From assembly GCF_014268455.2 (NCBI RefSeq), contig NZ_CP077085.1, forward strand, positions 3,451,001 to 3,515,000: DNA of 64,000 bases, in the 5' to 3' direction. The notes beneath the pieces are model-generated. The model had not been told where the DNA came from and searched no databases. It was given only the letters and a program-made list of their open reading frames with translations. Source of the stretch: Pseudomonas shahriarae (GTDB taxonomy: Bacteria > Pseudomonadota > Gammaproteobacteria > Pseudomonadales > Pseudomonadaceae). The translations under genes and the position numbers were made by a program. Positions 24,855 to 32,058 of the stretch are shown in pieces (the first letter of the stretch is position 1; each line of letters begins with the position of its first letter).

Positions 24855-26024
24855 TCAGACCATCGCCGGGTCAGGCTCCAGGCCCATCAATTCGCGCCCG
24901 AGAATCTGTGCGCAAACGTCATAGTCGGTGTAGGCATGGGCGCCGGCGAGGTGAACGTCGCGGAACAGGCGCTGCAGTTCGTTGGTTTCAAACCAGGCGC
25001 CACCGCCCGCCGCCTCCATCAGGCGATCCACCGCCTGGATGCACATTTTAGTGGCGTAGCCCTGGTTGGTCCGCCAGAACGCCAGGGTGCCGCGGCTTGG
25101 ATATTCATGGCGCTCGCTGTGCTCGGCGATCTCGTCCCAGCTTTTTTCCAGCAAGGCGCGTGCGGCGGCCACCTGGTGAGTAGACTCGGCCAGACGCATC
25201 AACGCAGGGGTCGCGGCGCCGACGGCCGCACCGGTGTAGGCGCGCACACGGTTTTTGGTTTTTTCGCGGAACACCTCGAGCATGCGCTCGGCGACTCCCA
25301 GGCCGACGGTGGAGAAACCACTGGCAAAATACGGACGGTACGGGGCAAAGAAAACCCTGCTGTCGGGGTACAGGCCGAAGCCCGCCGACTTGCCTTCCAT
25401 CATGTCCTTGGCCTTCTGGATACGGTGCTCGGGCACGAAAGCCTGATCGACGATCAGGGTCTTGCTGCCGCTGCCACGCATGCCCACGGCATACCAGTCG
25501 TCACGAATCTGATAGTCACTGCGCGGCAGTACCGCGAAGCAGTAATCCTGGGTGCCTTCGGCGTTTTTGCGGCGAAAGCCCATGATCGCCCATTCGGCGT
25601 GGTCACAACCCGAACTCCAGCCCATCTCACCGCTGAAGGTCACGCCACCCGGCACTTCTTCAGTACGCCCAAATGGCGCGATGCTGCTGCTGGCGGTGGC
25701 GTCGGGGTCGACGCCCCAGACCTCGTCTTGCAACTTGACCGAGAACATAGCCATCTGATGGCTATGGGTACACAGCAGGCTCATGGCCCACGCGGTGCTT
25801 GCGCAAGCGCCGGCCAGCAAAGCGATGCACTGGGCAAACTGCGGCAGGGAGATTTCCATGCCTCCGTACTTTTTCGGCAGAAATGCCCGGTGCATGCCGA
25901 TGCCCTTGAGCAACGCGATGTTCTCGGCAGGTACGCTGCGATCTTTCTCGGCGGCGAAGGCATTGGCAGCAATGGCGGGCAAGACCGACTTGAGGTCTTC
26001 CAGCAGAGGGTTTGGCTTTTTCAT
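24855..26024 (-). CDS. Flavin-dependent monooxygenase, acyl-CoA dehydrogenase fold (HPAH oxygenase C2-like)
   Basis: The ATG at 26024 gives 389 residues. Group D flavoprotein monooxygenase motifs are present: FLPKKYGGMEISLPQFAQ, ACASTAWAMSLLCTHSH, TFSGEMGWSSGCDHAEWAIMG and DVHLAGAHAYTDYD. These match the oxygenase of two-component p-hydroxyphenylacetate 3-hydroxylase, which uses reduced flavin from the reductase encoded 63 bases downstream. An AATAATAA motif lies 12-19 bases before the start, suggesting catabolite control. Other aromatic substrates are possible because no further hpa pathway genes are near. Confidence 0.85.
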   Translation of the reverse strand: MKKPNPLLEDLKSVLPAIAANAFAAEKDRSVPAENIALLKGIGMHRAFLPKKYGGMEISLPQFAQCIALLAGACASTAWAMSLLCTHSHQMAMFSVKLQDEVWGVDPDATASSSIAPFGRTEEVPGGVTFSGEMGWSSGCDHAEWAIMGFRRKNAEGTQDYCFAVLPRSDYQIRDDWYAVGMRGSGSKTLIVDQAFVPEHRIQKAKDMMEGKSAGFGLYPDSRVFFAPYRPYFASGFSTVGLGVAERMLEVFREKTKNRVRAYTGAAVGAATPALMRLAESTHQVAAARALLEKSWDEIAEHSERHEYPSRGTLAFWRTNQGYATKMCIQAVDRLMEAAGGGAWFETNELQRLFRDVHLAGAHAYTDYDVCAQILGRELMGLEPDPAMV

Positions 26025-26035
26025 GGGTGCTCTCT

Positions 26036-26043
26036 TTATTATT
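26036..26043 (-). promoter_or_regulatory. Candidate Hfq/Crc site before the oxygenase gene
   Basis: Minus-strand AATAATAA (AAnAAnAA), 12-19 bases upstream of the ATG at 26024, next to the likely ribosome site. Confidence 0.45.
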
Positions 26044-26197
26044 GGATATCCCCATTCCTGGCCTGCCTGCGCCCTGCTCACTCGGCAGGAGGCTTAAAAC
26101 AACCGGGAACGTTCGTAAAGACACGCCCAGTATGTGGCGCTTGGTCGCAGCGCAACATGCACGTTCCGGATGGAAGATTGTACTTTTCATGGCCCAC

Positions 26198-26228
26198 AAA
26201 AAAAGCCGTCGCAGAGGCTGCGACGGCT
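26198..26228 (-). terminator. Rho-independent terminator (minus strand)
   Basis: A perfect 10-bp stem AGCCGTCGCA/TGCGACGGCT with a 5-base loop; on the minus strand it is followed by a T-run (26204-26198). It lies downstream of xenA and most likely ends that transcript before the HPAH genes. Confidence 0.9.
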
Positions 26229-26246
26229 GATTAAAGACTCTCCACT

Positions 26247-26344
26247 GTAGGAGCTGGCTTGCCTGCGATAGCGCTGGATCAGTCGATACATGTATCGCCG
26301 ACAGGACGCCATCGCAACCTCGCTAAAGCTCGACAGCTCCCACA
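26247..26344. repeat. Composite REPIN
   Basis: The left end is gtaggagctggcttgcctgc, the right end is the other REP type (aaagctcgacagctcccac). A perfect 14-bp palindrome CGATACATGTATCG sits in the spacer at 26284-26297. It lies between the terminator and xenA. Confidence 0.75.
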
Positions 26345-26361
26345 CACAACACGGTCACCCC

Positions 26362-27453
26362 TTAGCGATAGCGCTCAAGCCAATGCGCGTAAGGCGCCGG
26401 CAGGGTCCAGGAAGCCTTGTCCACCCCCAGTTCCTTGGCGGCGAAGTATGCCCAGTGTGGGTCGGCCAGGTGCGCACGGCCCACGGAAACCAGGTCGAGA
26501 TGACCGGCCTGCAACGCCCCTTCAGCCAGTTGCGGTGTACCGAAACCCCAGGCCGACGTGACCGGCAGACCGGCTTCGCGGCGTACGCGCTCGGCAATCG
26601 GCCCCATAAACGCTGGCCCCCAAGGGATGTTGGTGTCGGGGATGGTGAAGCCGACACTGACGCTCAACAGGTCCAGGCCGCCGTCCTTGAAACGACGGGC
26701 CAGTTCGATGGACTCACACAGGGTCTGTTCGTCACGCCCGTCATATTCGAGCACCCCGAAACGCGCGGTCAGCGGCAGGTTTTCCGGCCAGACTTCACGC
26801 ACGGCGGCCAGGGTTTCCAGGAGGAAACGGCTGCGGTTGTCGAAGCTGCCACCGTAGGCATCGGTGCGCTGGTTGGAGTGCTCCGAGAAAAAGCTCTGGC
26901 CCAGGTAACCGTGGGCGAAATGCAGTTCGATCCACTCAAAACCGGCGTCACGGGCACGGCGTGCGGCTTGAACGAAGTCCTGTTGCACCCGGGCGATATC
27001 CTCCAGGGTCATGGCCTGGGGGACTTTCGGCAGGTTCGCGCCAAACGCGATCGCCGAGGGTGCAAGGGTTTGCCAGCCACGGACATCGTCGGCGGCAATA
27101 TGGTCGTCGCCTTCCCATGGGCGGTTGGCACTGGCCTTGCGCCCGGCGTGGGCGATCTGGATGCCGGGCACCGCGCCTGCCGCCTTGATCGCTTGCACCA
27201 TGGGCACAAAGGCTTGGGCATGGGCGTCGCTCCAGATACCCGCGCAACCCGGCGTGATCCGGCCTTCGGGAGCCACGGCGGTGGCCTCGACCACCACCAG
27301 GCCGGCGCCGCCACGGGCCAGGCTGGCGAGGTGGACGTGATGCCAGTCATTGACCATGCCGTCATCGGCCAGGTACTGGCACATCGGTGGAATGGCGATG
27401 CGATTGCGCAACGTAACGTCTTTGAGCTTGAAGGGTTCGAACAATGCAGACAT
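26362..27453 (-). CDS. xenA: Xenobiotic reductase A, Old Yellow Enzyme family
   Basis: The ATG at 27453 follows AGGAG and gives 363 residues that match my recollection of P. putida XenA almost throughout. Key residues are in register: Cys25 (PPMCQY), His178 and His181 with Tyr183 (HFAHGYLGQ), and the FMN/phosphate region SVGRAHLADPHW. The enzyme is a cytoplasmic FMN ene-reductase using NADPH to reduce enones, nitrate esters or nitroaromatics. It is divergent from an ArsR-type regulator across a perfect palindrome, the probable operator. Confidence 0.97.
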   Translation of the reverse strand: MSALFEPFKLKDVTLRNRIAIPPMCQYLADDGMVNDWHHVHLASLARGGAGLVVVEATAVAPEGRITPGCAGIWSDAHAQAFVPMVQAIKAAGAVPGIQIAHAGRKASANRPWEGDDHIAADDVRGWQTLAPSAIAFGANLPKVPQAMTLEDIARVQQDFVQAARRARDAGFEWIELHFAHGYLGQSFFSEHSNQRTDAYGGSFDNRSRFLLETLAAVREVWPENLPLTARFGVLEYDGRDEQTLCESIELARRFKDGGLDLLSVSVGFTIPDTNIPWGPAFMGPIAERVRREAGLPVTSAWGFGTPQLAEGALQAGHLDLVSVGRAHLADPHWAYFAAKELGVDKASWTLPAPYAHWLERYR

Positions 27454-27489
27454 GAAAAAGCTCCTGAAACGAGGGTGACGTTTGATTCG

Positions 27490-27513
27490 ATAGTTCGATC
27501 TTAATCGAACTAT
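27490..27513. promoter_or_regulatory. Palindromic operator between xenA and the ArsR gene
   Basis: Perfect inverted repeat ATAGTTCGAT-CTTA-ATCGAACTAT, with its near edge 37 bases upstream of the xenA start and 35 bases upstream of the regulator start. Perfect symmetry in a divergent gap beside an ArsR gene makes it the likely repressor site. Confidence 0.8.
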
Positions 27514-27547
27514 GGTAAACAATGCCAGCCCTGTTATCATTCGGCTC

Positions 27548-27847
27548 ATGCGAGCCTTTAAACACCCCTCCCCCGAAGACTTGACCCTCGAACGCCTGCT
27601 CTATGCGTTGAGTGACCCTGTGCGCCTGGACATCGTGCGCTGCCTGGCCGGCGTAGAAGAAGCCAGTTGCGGCGAGTTGGATGGTGGGCGGCCGAAGTCC
27701 AGCATGTCCCACCACTTCCGGGTTTTACGTGATGCCGGGCTGGTGCATACGCGCAGCGTGGGCACGACCCATATGAATTCGTTGCGGGCCGATGTGTTGG
27801 CCGAACGATTTCCCGGGTTGCTCGAAAGCATCCTCGCCCAACAATAA
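27548..27847 (+). CDS. ArsR-family winged-helix repressor, probable regulator of xenA
   Basis: 99 residues from the ATG at 27548; an earlier in-frame ATG (27512) lies in the palindrome without a ribosome site. The ArsR fold is clear: LERLLYALSDPVRLDIVRCLAG, then the recognition helix SSMSHHFRVLRDAGLVHTRSVGT. There is one Cys pair (RCLAG, ASCGEL) but not the classic ELCVCDL metal motif, so it may sense an organic or redox signal instead of a metal. It is divergent from xenA and probably autoregulated. Confidence 0.88.
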   Translation: MRAFKHPSPEDLTLERLLYALSDPVRLDIVRCLAGVEEASCGELDGGRPKSSMSHHFRVLRDAGLVHTRSVGTTHMNSLRADVLAERFPGLLESILAQQ

Positions 27848-27851
27848 GACC

Positions 27852-27878
27852 GCGCTGTCACGCCCCGCGAGACAGCGC
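27852..27878. terminator. Bidirectional hairpin between convergent genes
   Basis: Perfect 8-bp stem GCGCTGTC/GACAGCGC with an 11-base loop in the 43-base gap between the ArsR stop and the convergent transporter stop. Confidence 0.6.
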
Positions 27879-27890
27879 CTACAGACAGCG

Positions 27891-28736
27891 TCAGTAGAAA
27901 TACGCCAGGCGAAACTGCAGCGAATTGTCGATCTTCACCCCTTCGCGCACCGCCGTGTCATGCATCAATTGCCCCAGCACCTGTACCTGCTTGCCCACCA
28001 TCGTGGCCACGGTGAAGCCCAGCGTGCCATTGCTGCGGCTGGTGGCCAGGGTTTCATGGTCCAGCGTCTCGCGGGCGCCCCAATTGTGCCGATAGGAGAT
28101 GGCCGCGTAAGTCTCTGGAGTGAAGTTGTAGCGCAGGTGGTTGTGCAGTTGCAGCAGCGGATCTTTCTTGGCATCGGTGGCGCGCTGTTCACCGTAGAAC
28201 TCCGTCTCGGCAATCACATCCCAGGTGATTTTGTCGGTCAGCCCCTTGATATAGCCCACCTGGAAATCCAGGGCCCAGCGGTTGTTGCTCAGGGCAAAAC
28301 CCTGGTCCTTGTCACTGCCCGTGGGCGCGGTGACAAACGCCGACCAGCCCAGGTGCTGGTTGTTGGCCAGGTCCGCGAGGGTCCACAGCGTGCCGCCAAA
28401 CGTAATGTCGCCCAACCCTGAGTGCTTGCTGTCGCTGGCGCCGGTCTTCTGGTAGCCGAAAGGAATGACTATTTGCGGGTCCCAGGTCAGGCCGGTGTTG
28501 AAGAACTCGGTGAAGTGGATCAGGCGCAACACCCCGACGGTCATGTCCAGGTCAAGGTTGTCGGCGACTTTCTTGCCGCCCGAGTAAACCTTGTCGCCCC
28601 GTGGGTTCTGCTGGTACAGCACCACCACATCGGTGCCCTGGGGCAAGGCGGTATAGTCGCCGGGGTCCGGCTTGACGTCGGCGTGAGCCAATGGAACCAG
28701 GCTGAAGAGCAGGGTCAGGATGCTAAGTGTTTTCAT
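27891..28736 (-). CDS. Outer-membrane transporter of the phenol-degradation type (PF13557-like)
   Basis: 281 residues from the ATG at 28736, with a signal peptide (cleavage after AHA near residue 20). The barrel pattern includes GLTWDPQIVIPFGYQ, GLGDITFGGTLW, GWSAFVTAPTGSDKDQG and a C-terminal LQFRLAYFY. This is the 'MetA pathway of phenol degradation' family. It follows the PQQ alcohol dehydrogenase gene on the same strand, so it probably brings the alcohol substrate or a related aromatic through the outer membrane. An 11-base AAnAAnAAnAA motif precedes the start. Confidence 0.8.
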   Translation of the reverse strand: MKTLSILTLLFSLVPLAHADVKPDPGDYTALPQGTDVVVLYQQNPRGDKVYSGGKKVADNLDLDMTVGVLRLIHFTEFFNTGLTWDPQIVIPFGYQKTGASDSKHSGLGDITFGGTLWTLADLANNQHLGWSAFVTAPTGSDKDQGFALSNNRWALDFQVGYIKGLTDKITWDVIAETEFYGEQRATDAKKDPLLQLHNHLRYNFTPETYAAISYRHNWGARETLDHETLATSRSNGTLGFTVATMVGKQVQVLGQLMHDTAVREGVKIDNSLQFRLAYFY

Positions 28737-28747
28737 GGCAAGTACCG

Positions 28748-28758
28748 TTATTGTTATT
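28748..28758 (-). promoter_or_regulatory. Candidate Hfq/Crc site before the PF13557 transporter
   Basis: Minus-strand AATAACAATAA, a perfect AAnAAnAAnAA run, 12-22 bases upstream of the ATG at 28736. Confidence 0.5.
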
Positions 28759-28823
28759 GGAGGCAACACTCGGCCATGACGACGTCAAAAGACGTCGCCC
28801 GGCACAGTTCAAACAAGGGGAGA

Positions 28824-30923
28824 TCAGTGAATGGCGTTGAGGTCGGCCTGCAGATCCCGGGTGCGCTTGACCAGGTACTGGCGCAGCAACTCCATGTCTT
28901 CGCGCTGCAGAATGTCGGAGAAGTTCGGCATGCCCTTATTGATCAACGCGCCACTGACAAAGGCCGGAAATGCCGCGTGCTTGTTGTCATCCAGGTAACG
29001 CAGGTCGGGCACGACCCCGCCGCTGATCGCGTTCAGGCCATGGCAACCGGCACACAGGCCATTGAACATGCCACGCGCCTGCACCAGTTGCTCGGGGGTC
29101 GCCGTGAGTACCTGGCGGGTAGTCGGCAGTACCGGCGCGGCCTTGGGGGGTGGCAGCTCACCGGTGGCACCGAGCTTGAAGGCAATCACCCGCGATTCAG
29201 CGCGCACCTTGCCCTTGTTGGTCAGCGGGCCGGTCAACAGCGGCAGGATCCCGCCCCACCCCACGGAAAACGCCACGTACTGCTCGCCATTGACCGTATA
29301 AGTAACCGGCCCCGCCATCACCCCGGAGTTGGCCCGGTGCTCCCACAGCGGCTGACCGGTGTCGGCGCGATAGGCCACCACCCGTCCATCGGCCGTGCCC
29401 TGGAACACCAGGTTGCCGGCCGTGGCGAGGGTGCCGCCGTTGCCGGCGCTGACATAGGGTTGTTTCCAGGCCGCCTTCTGCTTGACCGGGTCCCAGGCGA
29501 TCAACTCTCCGCTCCACGCATCCCGGATCTGGTTGAGGACTTTCGGGTCTTCCGGCAGGTCCGGCACATCCAGGCCGAAGTTCACCACTGACTTGTTCGC
29601 CAGGAACTGCGGGACCTTGGCCGCCTTCAACTCGGCCAGGGTGTACTGCGCCGGAATGTACACGTAGCCGGTTTTCGGGCTGTAGGACATGGGATGCCAG
29701 TTATGCCCGCCAAGGAAACTCGGCTGCACCACCTTGGGCTCCTTGGAATAGTCCGCCGCGCCGGTAAGAATCGGCCGCCCAGTCTGCAGGTCGATGCCAC
29801 TGGCCCAGTTCACCGGCACGAAATTCTTTGCCGACAACAGTTTGCCGTTGGTGCGATCCAGCACATAGAAAAAGCCGTTTTTCGGCGCCTGCATGATCAC
29901 CTTGCGTACGCTGCCATTCATCTCGATATCGGCGAGGATCATGTGCTGGGTCGCGGTGAAGTCCCACTGGTCCTGCGGGGTGATCTGGTAGTGCCAGACG
30001 TACTCGCCGGTGTCCGGGCGCAGCGCCAGGATGGATGACACATACAGGTTGTCGCCCTTGCCATTGCTGCGGAACTGGTAGTTCCACGGCGAGCCATTGC
30101 CGGTGCCCACGTAGAGCAGGTCCAGTTGCGGGTCGTAGGCCATCGAGTCCCACACCGTGCCGCCGCCGCCCCACTTGACCCAGCCGTCACCGTCCCAGGT
30201 CTTCATGGCCTTGGCCATCGCCGCATTTTCCGGCGGCAGCTTGGGGTCACCCGGCACGGTGTAGAAGCGCCAGACTTGCTTACCCGTGTCGGCGTCATAG
30301 GCGGTGACATAACCGCGCACGCCAAATTCGGCGCCCCCGTTGCCGATCAATACCTTGCCCTTGACGATGCGTGGCGCGCCAGTAATCGAGTAGCTTTTGC
30401 TGCGATCAATGAGGGTGTCGACGCTCCACACCGGCTGGCCAGTGCCGGCATCCAGCGCAATCAAGCGCCCATCGAAACTGCCCACATAGACCTTGCCCTG
30501 CCACACCGCCACGCCACGGTTGACCGGACCGCAGCAGCCCTGGCCAAGGTTCTCGGCAGGGACCTTGGGGTCGTACTTCCACAACAACTCACCCGTGGCC
30601 GCATTGATCGCATAGACGATGCTGAAGGCACCCGTGGTGTACATCACCCCATCGACTACCAGCGGCGTGGCCTCGGTGCCACTGTCGATATCCAGCTTGG
30701 TGGTCCAGGCCATGCCCAGTTGGCCGACATTGCCGGCATTCACCCTGTCCAGCGGGCTGTAGCGTTGTTCATCGTAGGTGCGACCGTGGCTCATCCAGTT
30801 ACCGGGCTCACGGTCGGCGGCGATGATGCGCGGCCCATCGACCTGGGCCGGCCCGGCCAAGGCCAGGGTGGCGAACGCGCTCAATAGCAGGGGCGTGCCC
30901 AACAGCAGGCTCCGTGTATTCAT
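28824..30923 (-). CDS. PQQ-dependent quinohemoprotein alcohol dehydrogenase, type II
   Basis: 699 residues with a signal peptide (cleavage after ALA near 23). The eight-bladed propeller starts with WMSHGRTYDEQRYSPL. The adjacent-cysteine disulfide ring Cys130-Cys131 (GQGCCGPVNRG) and the PQQ/Ca region are present. A C-terminal cytochrome c domain carries CAGCH at about residues 624-628 and an axial Met in KGMPNF. The enzyme oxidises alcohols in the periplasm and passes electrons through its heme. Two neighbouring genes, an outer-membrane transporter and a FeaR-like activator, suggest an aromatic or bulky alcohol. Pqq synthesis genes are not in the window. Confidence 0.93.
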   Translation of the reverse strand: MNTRSLLLGTPLLLSAFATLALAGPAQVDGPRIIAADREPGNWMSHGRTYDEQRYSPLDRVNAGNVGQLGMAWTTKLDIDSGTEATPLVVDGVMYTTGAFSIVYAINAATGELLWKYDPKVPAENLGQGCCGPVNRGVAVWQGKVYVGSFDGRLIALDAGTGQPVWSVDTLIDRSKSYSITGAPRIVKGKVLIGNGGAEFGVRGYVTAYDADTGKQVWRFYTVPGDPKLPPENAAMAKAMKTWDGDGWVKWGGGGTVWDSMAYDPQLDLLYVGTGNGSPWNYQFRSNGKGDNLYVSSILALRPDTGEYVWHYQITPQDQWDFTATQHMILADIEMNGSVRKVIMQAPKNGFFYVLDRTNGKLLSAKNFVPVNWASGIDLQTGRPILTGAADYSKEPKVVQPSFLGGHNWHPMSYSPKTGYVYIPAQYTLAELKAAKVPQFLANKSVVNFGLDVPDLPEDPKVLNQIRDAWSGELIAWDPVKQKAAWKQPYVSAGNGGTLATAGNLVFQGTADGRVVAYRADTGQPLWEHRANSGVMAGPVTYTVNGEQYVAFSVGWGGILPLLTGPLTNKGKVRAESRVIAFKLGATGELPPPKAAPVLPTTRQVLTATPEQLVQARGMFNGLCAGCHGLNAISGGVVPDLRYLDDNKHAAFPAFVSGALINKGMPNFSDILQREDMELLRQYLVKRTRDLQADLNAIH

Positions 30924-30933
30924 TGTTATTGTT
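30923..30933 (-). promoter_or_regulatory. Candidate Hfq/Crc site at the alcohol dehydrogenase start
   Basis: Minus-strand AACAATAACAA, located between the GGAG ribosome site and the ATG and sharing the A of the start codon. The position is ideal for translational repression. Confidence 0.6.
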
Positions 30934-31036
30934 CTCCAACATTAATCGACTCAGGCCACGCTATTAGAGGGTCTGCCACCTGCGGCCACTTGACTGAGGC
31001 TGCCAAAGCCCTTGGCATTCCCTGCCAAAGCGCGGC

Positions 31037-31978
31037 CTATAGCGGCTGCTGGCGAAAGTCCCGGGGCGCATGCTGGAAATGCCGCTTGAAGGCGCGACTG
31101 AAATGCGCGGCATCGACAAACCCCCACTTGAAGGCGATCTGGGTGATTGACTCATGCCGCAAATCCCGCGCACGCAGGTCCTGGGCCACCCGCTCCAGAC
31201 GGCGCTGCTGGATGTAGCGCGCGATGCTTTCATGCCGCTGCTCGAACAGCCGGTAGAGTTGGCGCACTGAGACATTCAGGTGCCGCGCCAGGTATTCGGG
31301 GCTCAATTCGGTCTCTTGCAGGGAGGCTTCCACCAGGCGCGTGGCCAGGCCATAAATGTCGTCCTGGCCCACGCAGGCAAAGCCCGGCTGGCCCTCAGCG
31401 CGCTCGTCCAGACCGGCAACCGCCAGGCCGATCAGGGCCTGCTCCACGGCCGGGCCATCGTTCTCGCCACCATAGCCTTCACTCAGTTGCGCATCCTCCA
31501 GGGAGCGCACCAATGCACGAATCATATGGGTGGCGACGCTGTTGCGCGCCAGCTTGCCAAACAGGCGCTGCTGGCCGAATTGCCGGGCGACCTCGGCGCG
31601 GGACAGATGCACCGAGATATTCTGTACCAGTCCCTGGGGCTCAATCTCGAAGGCCTGGGCCGAGTCCACCAGGGCGATATCGTCGGGCCCCAGGTCAATC
31701 ACCCGGTGCTGCTGGCGGATGCGTTGATGGCCGCTGCCCTGCAGGATCAGAAAACAGTGGCGGTCATCGTCGCCATCGCCGTGGGTGTGATGGCGGCTGA
31801 TCAGCCCGGCATTGGTGCGGATATGCGCCAACTCCAGGCCACACACGTCCTGGCCGTGGACGCTGCCAATAAACAGGCTGTGTCGATCTGACTGCGCGGT
31901 GCTGAAATTGCCGCAGACTGCACGCAAGTCACGATTCCAGTTGGCGAACTCAACGCAAGGGTTGAACAAGGCAGGCAT
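31037..31978 (-). CDS. AraC-family activator, FeaR-like
   Basis: GGGAGGG directly before the ATG at 31978 sets the start; 313 residues. The N terminus (FANWNRDLRAVCGNFS) and the middle region resemble FeaR, the activator of phenylethylamine catabolism in E. coli. The C-terminal double helix-turn-helix is clear (LSPEYLARHLNVSVRQLYRLFEQ, then ITQIAFKWGFVDAAHFSRAFKRHF). It lies 113 bases upstream of the PQQ alcohol dehydrogenase in the same direction and probably activates it. The effector may be an aromatic amine, alcohol or aldehyde; that is inference from the family. Confidence 0.82.
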   Translation of the reverse strand: MPALFNPCVEFANWNRDLRAVCGNFSTAQSDRHSLFIGSVHGQDVCGLELAHIRTNAGLISRHHTHGDGDDDRHCFLILQGSGHQRIRQQHRVIDLGPDDIALVDSAQAFEIEPQGLVQNISVHLSRAEVARQFGQQRLFGKLARNSVATHMIRALVRSLEDAQLSEGYGGENDGPAVEQALIGLAVAGLDERAEGQPGFACVGQDDIYGLATRLVEASLQETELSPEYLARHLNVSVRQLYRLFEQRHESIARYIQQRRLERVAQDLRARDLRHESITQIAFKWGFVDAAHFSRAFKRHFQHAPRDFRQQPL

Positions 31979-31998
31979 ACCCCCTCCCACAGACCATT

Positions 31999-32028
31999 TA
32001 TAGTTATATTGTTAACATATTATCTATA
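31999..32028. promoter_or_regulatory. AT-rich dyad upstream of the FeaR-like gene
   Basis: TATAG and CTATA arms flank a central GTTAAC in a 30-base imperfect palindrome (about 22 of 30 positions symmetric), 20 bases upstream of the ATG at 31978. It may overlap the promoter of that gene. Confidence 0.35.
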
Positions 32029-32058
32029 TGCGGTCAGTGCAAGCAGGGTCAGGAGCGG

